From: Tardiphaga sp.
Lineage (GTDB): Bacteria > Pseudomonadota > Alphaproteobacteria > Rhizobiales > Xanthobacteraceae
Assembly: GCA_014377915.1 (NCBI GenBank)
Contig: JACMOT010000514.1
Coordinates: forward strand, 1 to 5,286
Length of the DNA: 5,286 nt
Reading direction: 5' to 3'
The first letter of the stretch is position 1; every line of letters begins with the position of its first letter. A model generated the notes under the pieces. The model was not told where the DNA came from, ran no database searches, and worked only from the letters and a program-made list of their open reading frames with translations. Below, in pieces: positions 1 through 5,176 of this stretch. The translations under genes and the position numbers were made by a program.

Positions 1-362
1 ACCACCTCCTGGGACGGGCTGGAGACCAGCACGTAGAACGGCGCGAAGCTGAGCCAGACCGGCGGCTCGGCGTCGAAGCTGAACAGCCGGGTCTGCAGCA
101 CCATGATCGCTGCAAGGCCCAGTGTCAGCACGGCGCAGCCGAGCCAGTGCTCGCGGAACGACGGCCGGCCGAGGCCGAGATCGGCGAGCGACAGGCCCGA
201 CAGCACGCACAGCACGATGCACAGGCCGGACACCGCCACCAATGCATAGGTCCGGTAGGCGAATGGCATCAGGCCGAAATGAATGGCCAGCCCAGGCGTC
301 AGCAGCAGCACCGTAAAGGCGGCGAGCGGGACCAGAGAGCGCCATTGTCGTGAAAATGTCAT
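1..362 (-). CDS. N-terminal part of a CPBP (CAAX-type) family intramembrane protease, cut by the window edge
   Basis: Reading the minus strand from ATG at 362 gives 120 open codons that run off the left edge. The product is strongly hydrophobic, with about four likely membrane segments (residues 11-27, 38-57, 72-90 and 102-115) separated by short polar loops. The last visible residues read FAPFYVLVSSPSQEVV, which matches the approach to motif 1 (EExxxR) of CPBP/Rce1-type glutamic intramembrane proteases; the expected FR should lie just outside the window. In this family the catalytic Glu and His residues sit in the membrane, and the proteins process prenylated or peptide substrates or are involved in bacteriocin immunity. 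Here the first Glu of the pair is Gln. Family members are usually 220-300 residues, so about half is missing. No strong Shine-Dalgarno precedes the ATG. The gene lies 133 bases downstream of the binding-protein gene on the same strand. The family call rests on topology plus a half-seen motif and is moderate. Confidence 0.66.
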   Translation of the reverse strand, partial: MTFSRQWRSLVPLAAFTVLLLTPGLAIHFGLMPFAYRTYALVAVSGLCIVLCVLSGLSLADLGLGRPSFREHWLGCAVLTLGLAAIMVLQTRLFSFDAEPPVWLSFAPFYVLVSSPSQEV

Positions 363-495
363 AAAACTGTTTAGCGGAATTCACCGGCTTTCGCCAGTGC
401 GGCGCCGCTGTGCCGTCGCGAACAACCGGCTGTCGCTCCGGGCACATCACGGCACCGCCGGTGACGCGATGTGAACCCGGAACGACGAGCGTTGA

Positions 496-1464
496 CTACT
501 CCATCTTGATACCGGCGTCGGTGATCACCTTTTTCCAGCGCGCGATCTCTTCGACGACGAAGGCGCGGTATTCCGCCGGCGTGCTGCCGACCGCGACGAT
601 GCCCTGGTCGTCGAGCTTCTTGCGCAAATCGGGATCGCTGAGTGCCTTCTTCGCTTCCAGCGAAATGCGGTCGACGATGTCCTGCGGCGTACCCGCCGGC
701 GCGATGATGCCGGACCAGGTGCCGGACACGAAATCCGGCCCGCCTTGCTCCGCCATGGTCGGCACGTCGGCCGCCGCCGCCACGCGCTCCTTGGCGGTGA
801 CGACGATGGCCTTGGCATTGCCGGAGCGGACCTGCGACATCAGCGGGCCGATCACGTCGAACATCACGCTGATCTGGCCGCCGACCGTATCCTGCAACGC
901 GCCGGACGTGCCCTTGTAAGGAATGTGCTGCAGGTTGATGCCTTCGCGGCTCTTCAGCATTTCCATGGTCAGGTGCGCCGCCGAGCCGATGCCGGACGAG
1001 GCGAAGTTGAGCGCGCCGGGCTTGGCCTTGGCCAGCGCGATCAGCTCTTTGATGTTGCTGGCCGGCACCGACGGATGCGCGATCAGGATCAGTGGCGCCA
1101 CCGAGGTCAGCGACACATAGACAAAATCCTTCAGCGTGTCGTAGGGCAGCTTGGGATTGAGTGTCGGATTGACCGCATGGGCGGCGATCACGGTGCCGAA
1201 CGTGTAACCGTCGGGCGCGGCCTTGGCGACGCTGTCGGTGCCGATCACCGCATTGGCGCCGGGCTTGTTCTCGATCACGAATGGCTGGCCCAGCGCCACC
1301 GACATCCGTTCGGAGACAAGGCGCGCCATCAAATCGGTATAGCCGCCCGGCGTATAGGGCACGACCATGCGGATCGCCCGGTTCGGCCAGGTTTGCGCCT
1401 GCGCCCCGCTGACGCAGGCGGCCATGATGGCGCAGGCGCCCAGCGCGCGAAAAAATTGTTTCAT
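496..1464 (-). CDS. Tripartite tricarboxylate transporter (TctC/Bug family) periplasmic solute-binding protein
   Basis: This 322-residue protein is a typical extracytoplasmic receptor of the Bug/TctC family. These receptors capture small carboxylates or related solutes in the periplasm and hand them to a TctA/TctB membrane pair. Residues 1-23 form a signal peptide (KQFFRALG, then a hydrophobic core, ending AQA before QTWP). The ligand-loop signature VPYTPGGYTD spans about 35-44, with the family's conserved Asp at 44. Other family blocks are PDGYTFG near 84-90, FASSGIGSAAHL near 144-155, IPYKG at 171-175 and DVPTMAEQG near 243-251. Length is normal. I chose ATG 1464 because the signal peptide starts there and GGGGAAA lies 4-11 bases upstream; the longer GTG start at 1506 adds 14 polar residues before it. 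No TctA or TctB gene is visible nearby, so it is an orphan receptor here and its ligand cannot be read from sequence. Confidence 0.95.
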   Translation of the reverse strand: MKQFFRALGACAIMAACVSGAQAQTWPNRAIRMVVPYTPGGYTDLMARLVSERMSVALGQPFVIENKPGANAVIGTDSVAKAAPDGYTFGTVIAAHAVNPTLNPKLPYDTLKDFVYVSLTSVAPLILIAHPSVPASNIKELIALAKAKPGALNFASSGIGSAAHLTMEMLKSREGINLQHIPYKGTSGALQDTVGGQISVMFDVIGPLMSQVRSGNAKAIVVTAKERVAAAADVPTMAEQGGPDFVSGTWSGIIAPAGTPQDIVDRISLEAKKALSDPDLRKKLDDQGIVAVGSTPAEYRAFVVEEIARWKKVITDAGIKME

Positions 1465-1468
1465 GTTG

Positions 1469-1497
1469 TTTCCCCGATCGGTGCGATCGCCGAGGGG
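1469..1497 (-). promoter_or_regulatory. Ribosome binding site and possible sequestering hairpin of the binding-protein mRNA
   Basis: On the minus strand the leader contains CGATCG (1489-1484), loop CAC (1483-1481) and CGATCG (1480-1475), giving a perfect 6-bp stem. A CCCC at 1497-1494 can pair around a four-base bulge with GGG of the Shine-Dalgarno GGGGAAA (1475-1469). The purine run sits six bases from the ATG at 1464 when counted from GGGGA. If the stem forms in mRNA, it would partly hide the ribosome binding site. The Shine-Dalgarno role is well supported by position; control by the hairpin is inference. Confidence 0.45.
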
Positions 1498-1563
1498 CGG
1501 GGACACCGCAGCGCCAGCCTCGAGATCGCCACTCGTTATGTTCGCCTGCCGTGCCGCCCGCGT

Positions 1564-1578
1564 CGCAACAGCGTTGCG
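1564..1578. promoter_or_regulatory. Perfect 15-bp dyad, possible operator
   Basis: CGCAAC, spacer AGC, GTTGCG: a perfect inverted repeat with six-base arms and a three-base spacer, with two further matching base pairs after one mismatch (1561-1562 with 1580-1581). It lies about 100 bases upstream of the binding-protein start and 145 bases upstream of the small secreted-protein gene, in the 258-base divergent gap. Position and symmetry suit a regulator binding site, but no regulator gene is identified for it and chance is not excluded in GC-rich DNA. I saw no convincing sigma-70 promoter around it. Confidence 0.3.
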
Positions 1579-1722
1579 TCGGGACAGATTCCCGGACGCA
1601 GGCTAGCGCAGGTCAGGGGAGGCGGGAAGTAGACGAAAGGCCGCCGGAAATGTGAGCCCGCGCGTCCCTGCGCTCGCCGCGATGTGACTGGCCTCGCCAG
1701 AGCCGACTGTCTAAGGTGCGTC

Positions 1723-2082
1723 ATGTCCCGTCTGATCTCGCTCTCCCTCGCCATCCTCCTGTCGCTCAGCTCCGCGGTCGCCCTCGCCGCGCCGCAGAAG
1801 AAGCCGCCGCGCTGGAAAGGCTATGGCTTCCTGCCGGGCTACACCCAGCCGCTGAATAACGCCGCGCCATTGTTCAAGCAGGACCCCGACGTGCTGCGCA
1901 ATGCGCGTCGCGAGAAGCGTCATTCCTATATCCAGCGGACGCCAGTGTATTATCGCTGGTCGGACGGCCAGAAATATTATTTCGGCCAGCCCGGCTTCTA
2001 CCGCGGCCAGTATAATGGCGGCAGCATGGGCCCATGCTGGACCCAGACCCCGATCGGCCCGGTGTGGAATTGCGGCCGCTAG
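1723..2082 (+). CDS. Small secreted protein of unknown function (GYGFLPGY type)
   Basis: This 119-residue protein starts with a clear signal peptide: MSRL, a Leu/Ser/Ala-rich core, and a likely cleavage near residue 22-23 (VALA/AP). The mature part is about 97 residues, basic and rich in Tyr, Gly, Pro and Arg, so it probably acts in the periplasm or outside the cell. It contains KGYGFLPGY (32-40), a YYRWSDGQKYYFGQPGFYRGQY stretch (76-97, partly repetitive in aromatic pairs), and a C-terminal GPCWTQTPIGPVWNCG in which Cys105 and Cys117 could form a disulfide. I recall similar small exported proteins in Bradyrhizobium and relatives, annotated only as hypothetical. ATG 1723 is preferred over GTG 1684 because the signal peptide begins there and AAGG at 1713-1716 is correctly spaced. 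No enzyme motif is visible. It appears to be a single-gene unit. Confidence 0.85.
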   Translation: MSRLISLSLAILLSLSSAVALAAPQKKPPRWKGYGFLPGYTQPLNNAAPLFKQDPDVLRNARREKRHSYIQRTPVYYRWSDGQKYYFGQPGFYRGQYNGGSMGPCWTQTPIGPVWNCGR

Positions 2083-2092
2083 CCTGCGGCTA
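2080..2092. terminator. Short dyad between convergent genes, possible weak bidirectional terminator
   Basis: TAGCC (2080-2084), loop TGC, GGCTA (2088-2092) form a perfect 5-bp inverted repeat. A competing stem pairs GCCGC (2075-2079) with GCGGC (2086-2090). The repeat starts with the TAG stop of the plus-strand secreted-protein gene and ends with the TAG stop of the minus-strand HTH gene. No real U-run follows on either side, so efficient intrinsic termination is doubtful. Confidence 0.25.
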
Positions 2093-2266
2093 ATCTGTCT
2101 TCAATTCGCCGATGCCCAGCTTCTTGATGCGCGTTCGCACCGCCAGCGGCGATCGCTTCAGCCGTATCGCGATCTCGTTGACGCTGCGTCCGGCGAGCAA
2201 TTGCCGCCGCAATTCCTCGTCCTGCGGCGCGGTCCAGACGCTGTCGGATTTCTGGCTGAGCTTCAT
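2090..2266 (-). CDS. Small helix-turn-helix (SANT/Myb-like) DNA-binding protein
   Basis: The 58-residue product has a compact trihelical pattern. Trp11 opens VWTAPQDEELRRQLLAG (helix 1, about 14-25), followed by SVNEIAIRLKRS (helix 2, about 28-38) and PLAVRTRIKKLGI (recognition helix, about 40-50). The acidic run after the Trp, then LLAGRSVNEIA.RL.RSP.AVR.R...LG, is the usual pattern of small SANT/Myb-like or GcrA-like helix-turn-helix modules in alphaproteobacteria. It is probably cytoplasmic and may bind DNA; its target is unknown. The start is uncertain. ATG 2266 fits the family pattern and has GAAGGA upstream, but about 12 bases away, which is long. A TTG at 2311 would add 15 residues. 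The gene converges with the secreted-protein gene and is divergent from the amidase gene, with 100 bases between start codons, so local regulation is possible but unproven. Confidence 0.72.
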   Translation of the reverse strand: MKLSQKSDSVWTAPQDEELRRQLLAGRSVNEIAIRLKRSPLAVRTRIKKLGIGELKTD

Positions 2267-2366
2267 GGCGAGTGGTGGTCCTTCGATTCGGATCTCATCC
2301 TGCTTATGCAACGCGCGACATCCGGTCTAGGTTCGTTGCGAGCGAATCTGGAATGGAAGTTGCGAC

Positions 2367-3836
2367 ATGACTTTGGCGATGGGCTGGGACGAGTGGGCGA
2401 CACATGACGCGGTGGCTTTGGCCACGCGCGTCCGGAACGGCGAGCTGACGCCGGCCGAGCTGGCGACGCAGGCCGCGGCCGGCATCGCCCGGATGAATCC
2501 CGCGCTCGATGCCGTGGTGGAAGTGTTCGACGACGTGATCGCCGATCCGCTCAAGGACGGCATGAATCCCGACGGGATCTTTGCCGGCGTGCCGTGCCTG
2601 ATCAAGGACCTCGGCCCGACGCTGAAGGGAAGGCGGCAGGAATTCGGCTCCGCCATCATGCAGGGCAACCGTCCCGTGCAGGATGCTTTCCTGACCACCA
2701 AGACCCGCCACGCCGGGCTCAATCTGATCGGCCGCAGCACCACGCCGGAATTCGGCGTCTGCAGCGCCGCGGAGAACGCGTTCCATGTCACCCGCAATCC
2801 GTGGGATCCCGGCTACTCCACCAACGGCTCCTCTGCCGGTACCGCCGCGATGGTCGCGGCCGGCGTGCTGCCGATCTCGCATGGCACCGATGGCGGCGGC
2901 TCGATCCGGATTCCCGCCGGCGCCACCGGCAATATCGGCCTGAAAGTGTCGCGCGGCGTGTTCTCGCTGGCGCCGAACCTGTCGGATCTCAGCGGGCTGG
3001 TGTCGATCCAGGGCTGCCTGACGCGCACGGTGCGCGACACCGCCGCCTTCGTCGATCATTGCCGCGGCGGCGCGCCCGGCGAATTCATGCCGTTCTGGTC
3101 GCCCGCCGAGAGCTACAGCGAGCTGATCCAGCGCGACCCCGCGCGGCTGCGCATCGCGCTGTCGCATGAATGGGGCGATTATCGCGCCACGCCGCCTTTC
3201 GTCGCCGAGCTGGAGCGCGTCGGCCGGCTGCTGGAAGGGCTCGGCCACCATGTCGAATGGGCGCTGCCGGAGATCGATTTCCGCGCCGCCTTCGCCGCGC
3301 AGACCACCTGCTACATCAGCAATTTCGCGCAGGTGATCGCCGGCCATCTGGCGCGGCTCGGGCTTGAGCGGCCGACGCCGGAATTGCTGGAGCCGATCAA
3401 TATCCGGCTCTGGCAGGCTGGCCTCGACACGTCCTACACCGAGCGCGCGCGGATGCAGGCGGCGTTCAACATTACGTCGCGCGGCTTCGGGGATTTCTTC
3501 GAGCGCTTCGACATCATCCTGACGCCGATCACCGCCAAGCCGACGCCGAAGATCGGCACCTCGGAATATCTCACCACCAGCGCCAATCCCTCGGTGCACG
3601 ACTGGTTCGCCCATCTGTGGCAGAACTTTGCCTATACGCCGCTGGCCAATCTGTGCGGCCTGCCGGGCATCTCGCTGCCGCTGGGTCGCCAGGACAGCGG
3701 GTTGCCGCTCGGCATCCAGGCGCAGGCGGCGCAGGCCCATGACGGGCTGCTGCTGCAGCTCGCCGCGCAGATCGAGCGCGCCATCGATGGCAAATGGAAT
3801 GACGGCCGTCGGCCGGCCGTGCATGTCAGCGCGTAG
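2367..3836 (+). CDS. Amidase-signature family hydrolase, similar to 6-aminohexanoate-cyclic-dimer hydrolase
   Basis: This 489-residue cytoplasmic enzyme belongs to the amidase signature family, which hydrolyses C-N amide bonds with a Ser-cisSer-Lys triad. Lys80 sits in FAGVPCLIKDL, the cis-Ser is Ser155 in NGSSAG, and the nucleophile is Ser179 in DGGGSIRIP. The spacings of 75 and 24 residues equal those I recall for FAAH (142, 217, 241). Other family blocks are TTPEFG (125-130), TRNPWDPG (142-149) and the C-terminal GLPLGIQAQA. Length and pattern, including FAGVP.LIKDL and the residues after it, resemble NylA-type 6-aminohexanoate cyclic-dimer hydrolases; true substrates may be other amides or acylated amino compounds. 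It lacks GatA context (no gatC or gatB nearby). The usual GGSSGG is NGSSAG here. GGAAG at 2355-2359 supports ATG 2367. No signal peptide is seen. The downstream gene converges on it. Family call is firm; substrate is not known. Confidence 0.95.
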   Translation: MTLAMGWDEWATHDAVALATRVRNGELTPAELATQAAAGIARMNPALDAVVEVFDDVIADPLKDGMNPDGIFAGVPCLIKDLGPTLKGRRQEFGSAIMQGNRPVQDAFLTTKTRHAGLNLIGRSTTPEFGVCSAAENAFHVTRNPWDPGYSTNGSSAGTAAMVAAGVLPISHGTDGGGSIRIPAGATGNIGLKVSRGVFSLAPNLSDLSGLVSIQGCLTRTVRDTAAFVDHCRGGAPGEFMPFWSPAESYSELIQRDPARLRIALSHEWGDYRATPPFVAELERVGRLLEGLGHHVEWALPEIDFRAAFAAQTTCYISNFAQVIAGHLARLGLERPTPELLEPINIRLWQAGLDTSYTERARMQAAFNITSRGFGDFFERFDIILTPITAKPTPKIGTSEYLTTSANPSVHDWFAHLWQNFAYTPLANLCGLPGISLPLGRQDSGLPLGIQAQAAQAHDGLLLQLAAQIERAIDGKWNDGRRPAVHVSA

Positions 3837-3850
3837 GATGGGTTGAGACT

Positions 3851-3931
3851 GTAGCCCGAATGAGCGAAGCGATATCCGGGGCGTGTTCGCCAGCGGTCAA
3901 TCCCGGATGTCGCTTCGCTGATCCGGGCTAC
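3851..3931. repeat. REP-like paired inverted repeat between convergent genes
   Basis: Two 30-base arms, 3851-3880 and 3902-3931, are inverted copies of each other with three mismatches and a 21-base spacer. The consensus begins GTAGCCCGGAT, has a central AGCGAAGCGA and ends ATCCGGG. The right arm alone also contains a perfect 7-bp stem, CCCGGAT (3902-3908) with ATCCGGG (3921-3927), so each arm may fold as a small hairpin or the two may fold together into one long cruciform. I recall near-identical sequences in many intergenic spaces of Bradyrhizobium-type genomes. It fills the 110-base gap between the amidase stop and the transglycosylase stop, where a long stem could act as a bidirectional transcription stop. 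No transposase or RAYT gene is present here. Confidence 0.85.
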
Positions 3932-3946
3932 GCTTGCCGGCTCACT

Positions 3947-4795
3947 CTACGGCTCGTTCGCGGCAAATCGTAAGAACTGCCGCTTCATGGCGTTGACCTT
4001 GCCGAGATAGGTCGCGACCAGATGATCGCCGCAGCGCTCGCCCGGCCGCAGCCGGAAGCCGCGGCGCAGGAAGCCGCGCGCCGGCCGGGCGCCGCACAGA
4101 TGGATGAAGGCGGCGAGGTCCTGCTTCTGCGGCGCGGTCGCGGCTGTGCCCCTCGCGGTGGCCAGCACGCCGGCGACCTGGCGATCGAGATAGATCGCGG
4201 TCAGCTCGATGGCATGGGCCGGCAGGGTGCGCGCATAGAGGCTGGTGAACCAGCAGCCGTCCTGCGCCACACGGTGGCCGCGGATGCAATAGCGCGAGGC
4301 TTCTTCAAAGGCCGGATCGGTCATCTGGAACAGGCCGACGGCGCTCGAGGCTGGCCGGTAGAAATTCGCCGGGTTCCAGCCGAGCCGCCAGCGCCAATAG
4401 GTGCGCGCCACCGGATTGCCGCTGCTCTCGGTCTGCGCCAGCGCCGCCAGCAGTTCCGGCGAGATCGTGTCGGTGGAAAATGCCTGGAACCTCGCGCCAT
4501 ATTGCCGCCAAGTGTCGGCCGGCTGCTTGTCGAGCGCTCGACCGGCAAAGAACCACAGCTCGGTCGGCTTGCGCGCCACCTGATAGAGCAGATTGACCAG
4601 CGGAATCGCGATCAGCAGCGCCACCACGACCAGAACGATCCGCAACGCCGTCGGCGGCGCGGCGCCGTGCTGTCGCAGCCATCGCACCGCGCGCGAGCGC
4701 CCAAGCGCCCGCGTCAGGCGCTTCCAGCCCTTGCGGAGCCGCCGCTGGCGGGTCAAAGGCCTTCGGGGCGAAGGCCGGGCAGGCGTGGCAGGCAT
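3947..4795 (-). CDS. Membrane-anchored lytic transglycosylase (SLT domain) protein
   Basis: With the ATG at 4795 the product has 282 residues. An Arg-rich cytoplasmic tail (1-45) is followed by one membrane segment (about 50-71, RIVLVVVALLIAIPLV), giving an N-in, periplasmic C-terminal topology by the positive-inside rule. The periplasmic part carries a soluble lytic transglycosylase pattern. ALAQTESSGNPVA has the likely catalytic Glu123, and SAVGLFQMTDPAF (151-163) is the GLMQ-type block. Such enzymes cleave the MurNAc-GlcNAc bond of peptidoglycan, forming 1,6-anhydro-MurNAc, for wall turnover or insertion of envelope machines. Four Cys (170, 181, 234, 255) lie in the periplasmic part and may form disulfides. 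The C-terminus is basic. The start is uncertain: TTG 4888 would add 31 residues, but its AAGGAA directly abuts the codon, and ATG 4795 has no clear Shine-Dalgarno either. It converges on the amidase gene and no secretion-system genes flank it. Confidence 0.85.
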   Translation of the reverse strand: MPATPARPSPRRPLTRQRRLRKGWKRLTRALGRSRAVRWLRQHGAAPPTALRIVLVVVALLIAIPLVNLLYQVARKPTELWFFAGRALDKQPADTWRQYGARFQAFSTDTISPELLAALAQTESSGNPVARTYWRWRLGWNPANFYRPASSAVGLFQMTDPAFEEASRYCIRGHRVAQDGCWFTSLYARTLPAHAIELTAIYLDRQVAGVLATARGTAATAPQKQDLAAFIHLCGARPARGFLRRGFRLRPGERCGDHLVATYLGKVNAMKRQFLRFAANEP

Positions 4796-4975
4796 CGGTT
4801 CACAGGGTTGGTCAGGGCTGAGCCCCGACAATGGCGCAGGATTGGGTCTTTGGATGGACCGCAGTCCACCCGATTTCTGTAGGCGCAATTCCTTAAGCGC
4901 GGGTCGATCGGCGATTCTTCGTCAACCAGCCGCCCGCGTTCTCGCGACGCCGGGCGCCCGAGTTATGCGGCAGTT

Positions 4976-4999
4976 CCCCCCTCGAAACCACGAGGGGGG
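4976..4999. repeat. Perfect 9-bp inverted repeat, strong hairpin
   Basis: CCCCCCTCG (4976-4984), a six-base loop (4985-4990) and CGAGGGGGG (4991-4999). It is the strongest single local stem in the window. No U-run follows on either strand, so it is not a standard intrinsic terminator. A second hairpin, CGCGCC with GGCGCG around GACA (5003-5018), follows three bases later. Confidence 0.75.
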
Positions 5000-5138
5000 C
5001 AGCGCGCCGACAGGCGCGTGGGGTAGGTGGTTGGGACGCGATCCATCTCGCGATGAATCGCGGCGCCTGTGGGCGCGCCACCGCGGCGATTTCGGGTTGG
5101 GGGACCGTTCTTCCGGGCCAGCACGTGACCTCCGAAGA

Positions 5139-5176
5139 GGACACTCCGGCGGGATTTCGCCCGCCTTTCGCTGTCC
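5139..5176. repeat. Two-tier hairpin with internal loop
   Basis: Outer arms GGACA (5139-5143) and TGTCC (5172-5176) enclose an internal loop of four and six bases and a perfect inner stem GGCGGG (5148-5153) with CCCGCC (5160-5165). On the minus strand the internal loop strand reads GCGAAA and the apical loop CGAAAT. The internal-loop architecture looks more like a folded RNA than a simple DNA operator. It overlaps by two bases the adjacent UUCG hairpin (5129-5140), so the two may compete or the outer stem may shorten. Confidence 0.6.

Noticed and set aside
363..495. A terminator between the binding-protein gene and the protease-like gene
   Set aside because: Only a 4-bp CACC/GGTG hairpin near 450-460 and another weak stem are present, with no U-run, so no terminator is called.
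1465..1506. A 14-codon N-terminal extension of the binding protein from GTG 1506
   Set aside because: It would place polar, charged residues before a complete signal peptide, and the good Shine-Dalgarno serves ATG 1464.
745..1632. A 295-codon open frame on the plus strand opposite the binding-protein gene
   Set aside because: The product is His/Arg/Asp/Gly-rich and has no family features; the minus-strand frame carries a signal peptide and all Bug-family blocks.
1688..1700. CTGGC-CTC-GCCAG hairpin just upstream of the secreted-protein gene
   Set aside because: A 5-bp stem is expected by chance at this base composition, and it does not overlap the ribosome binding site.
2304..3824. A 506-codon open frame on the minus strand opposite the amidase gene
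   Set aside because: It is a shadow of the amidase gene in GC-rich DNA. Its product is Arg/Gly/Ala-rich with no domain pattern, while the plus-strand frame has an intact catalytic triad.
4022..4882. A 286-codon open frame on the plus strand opposite the transglycosylase gene
   Set aside because: Arg/Gln/Gly-rich shadow translation with no motif; the minus strand has a membrane anchor and SLT motifs.
4920..4925. TTGACG on the minus strand as a -35 box for the transglycosylase gene
   Set aside because: No acceptable -10 hexamer lies 16-18 bases downstream.
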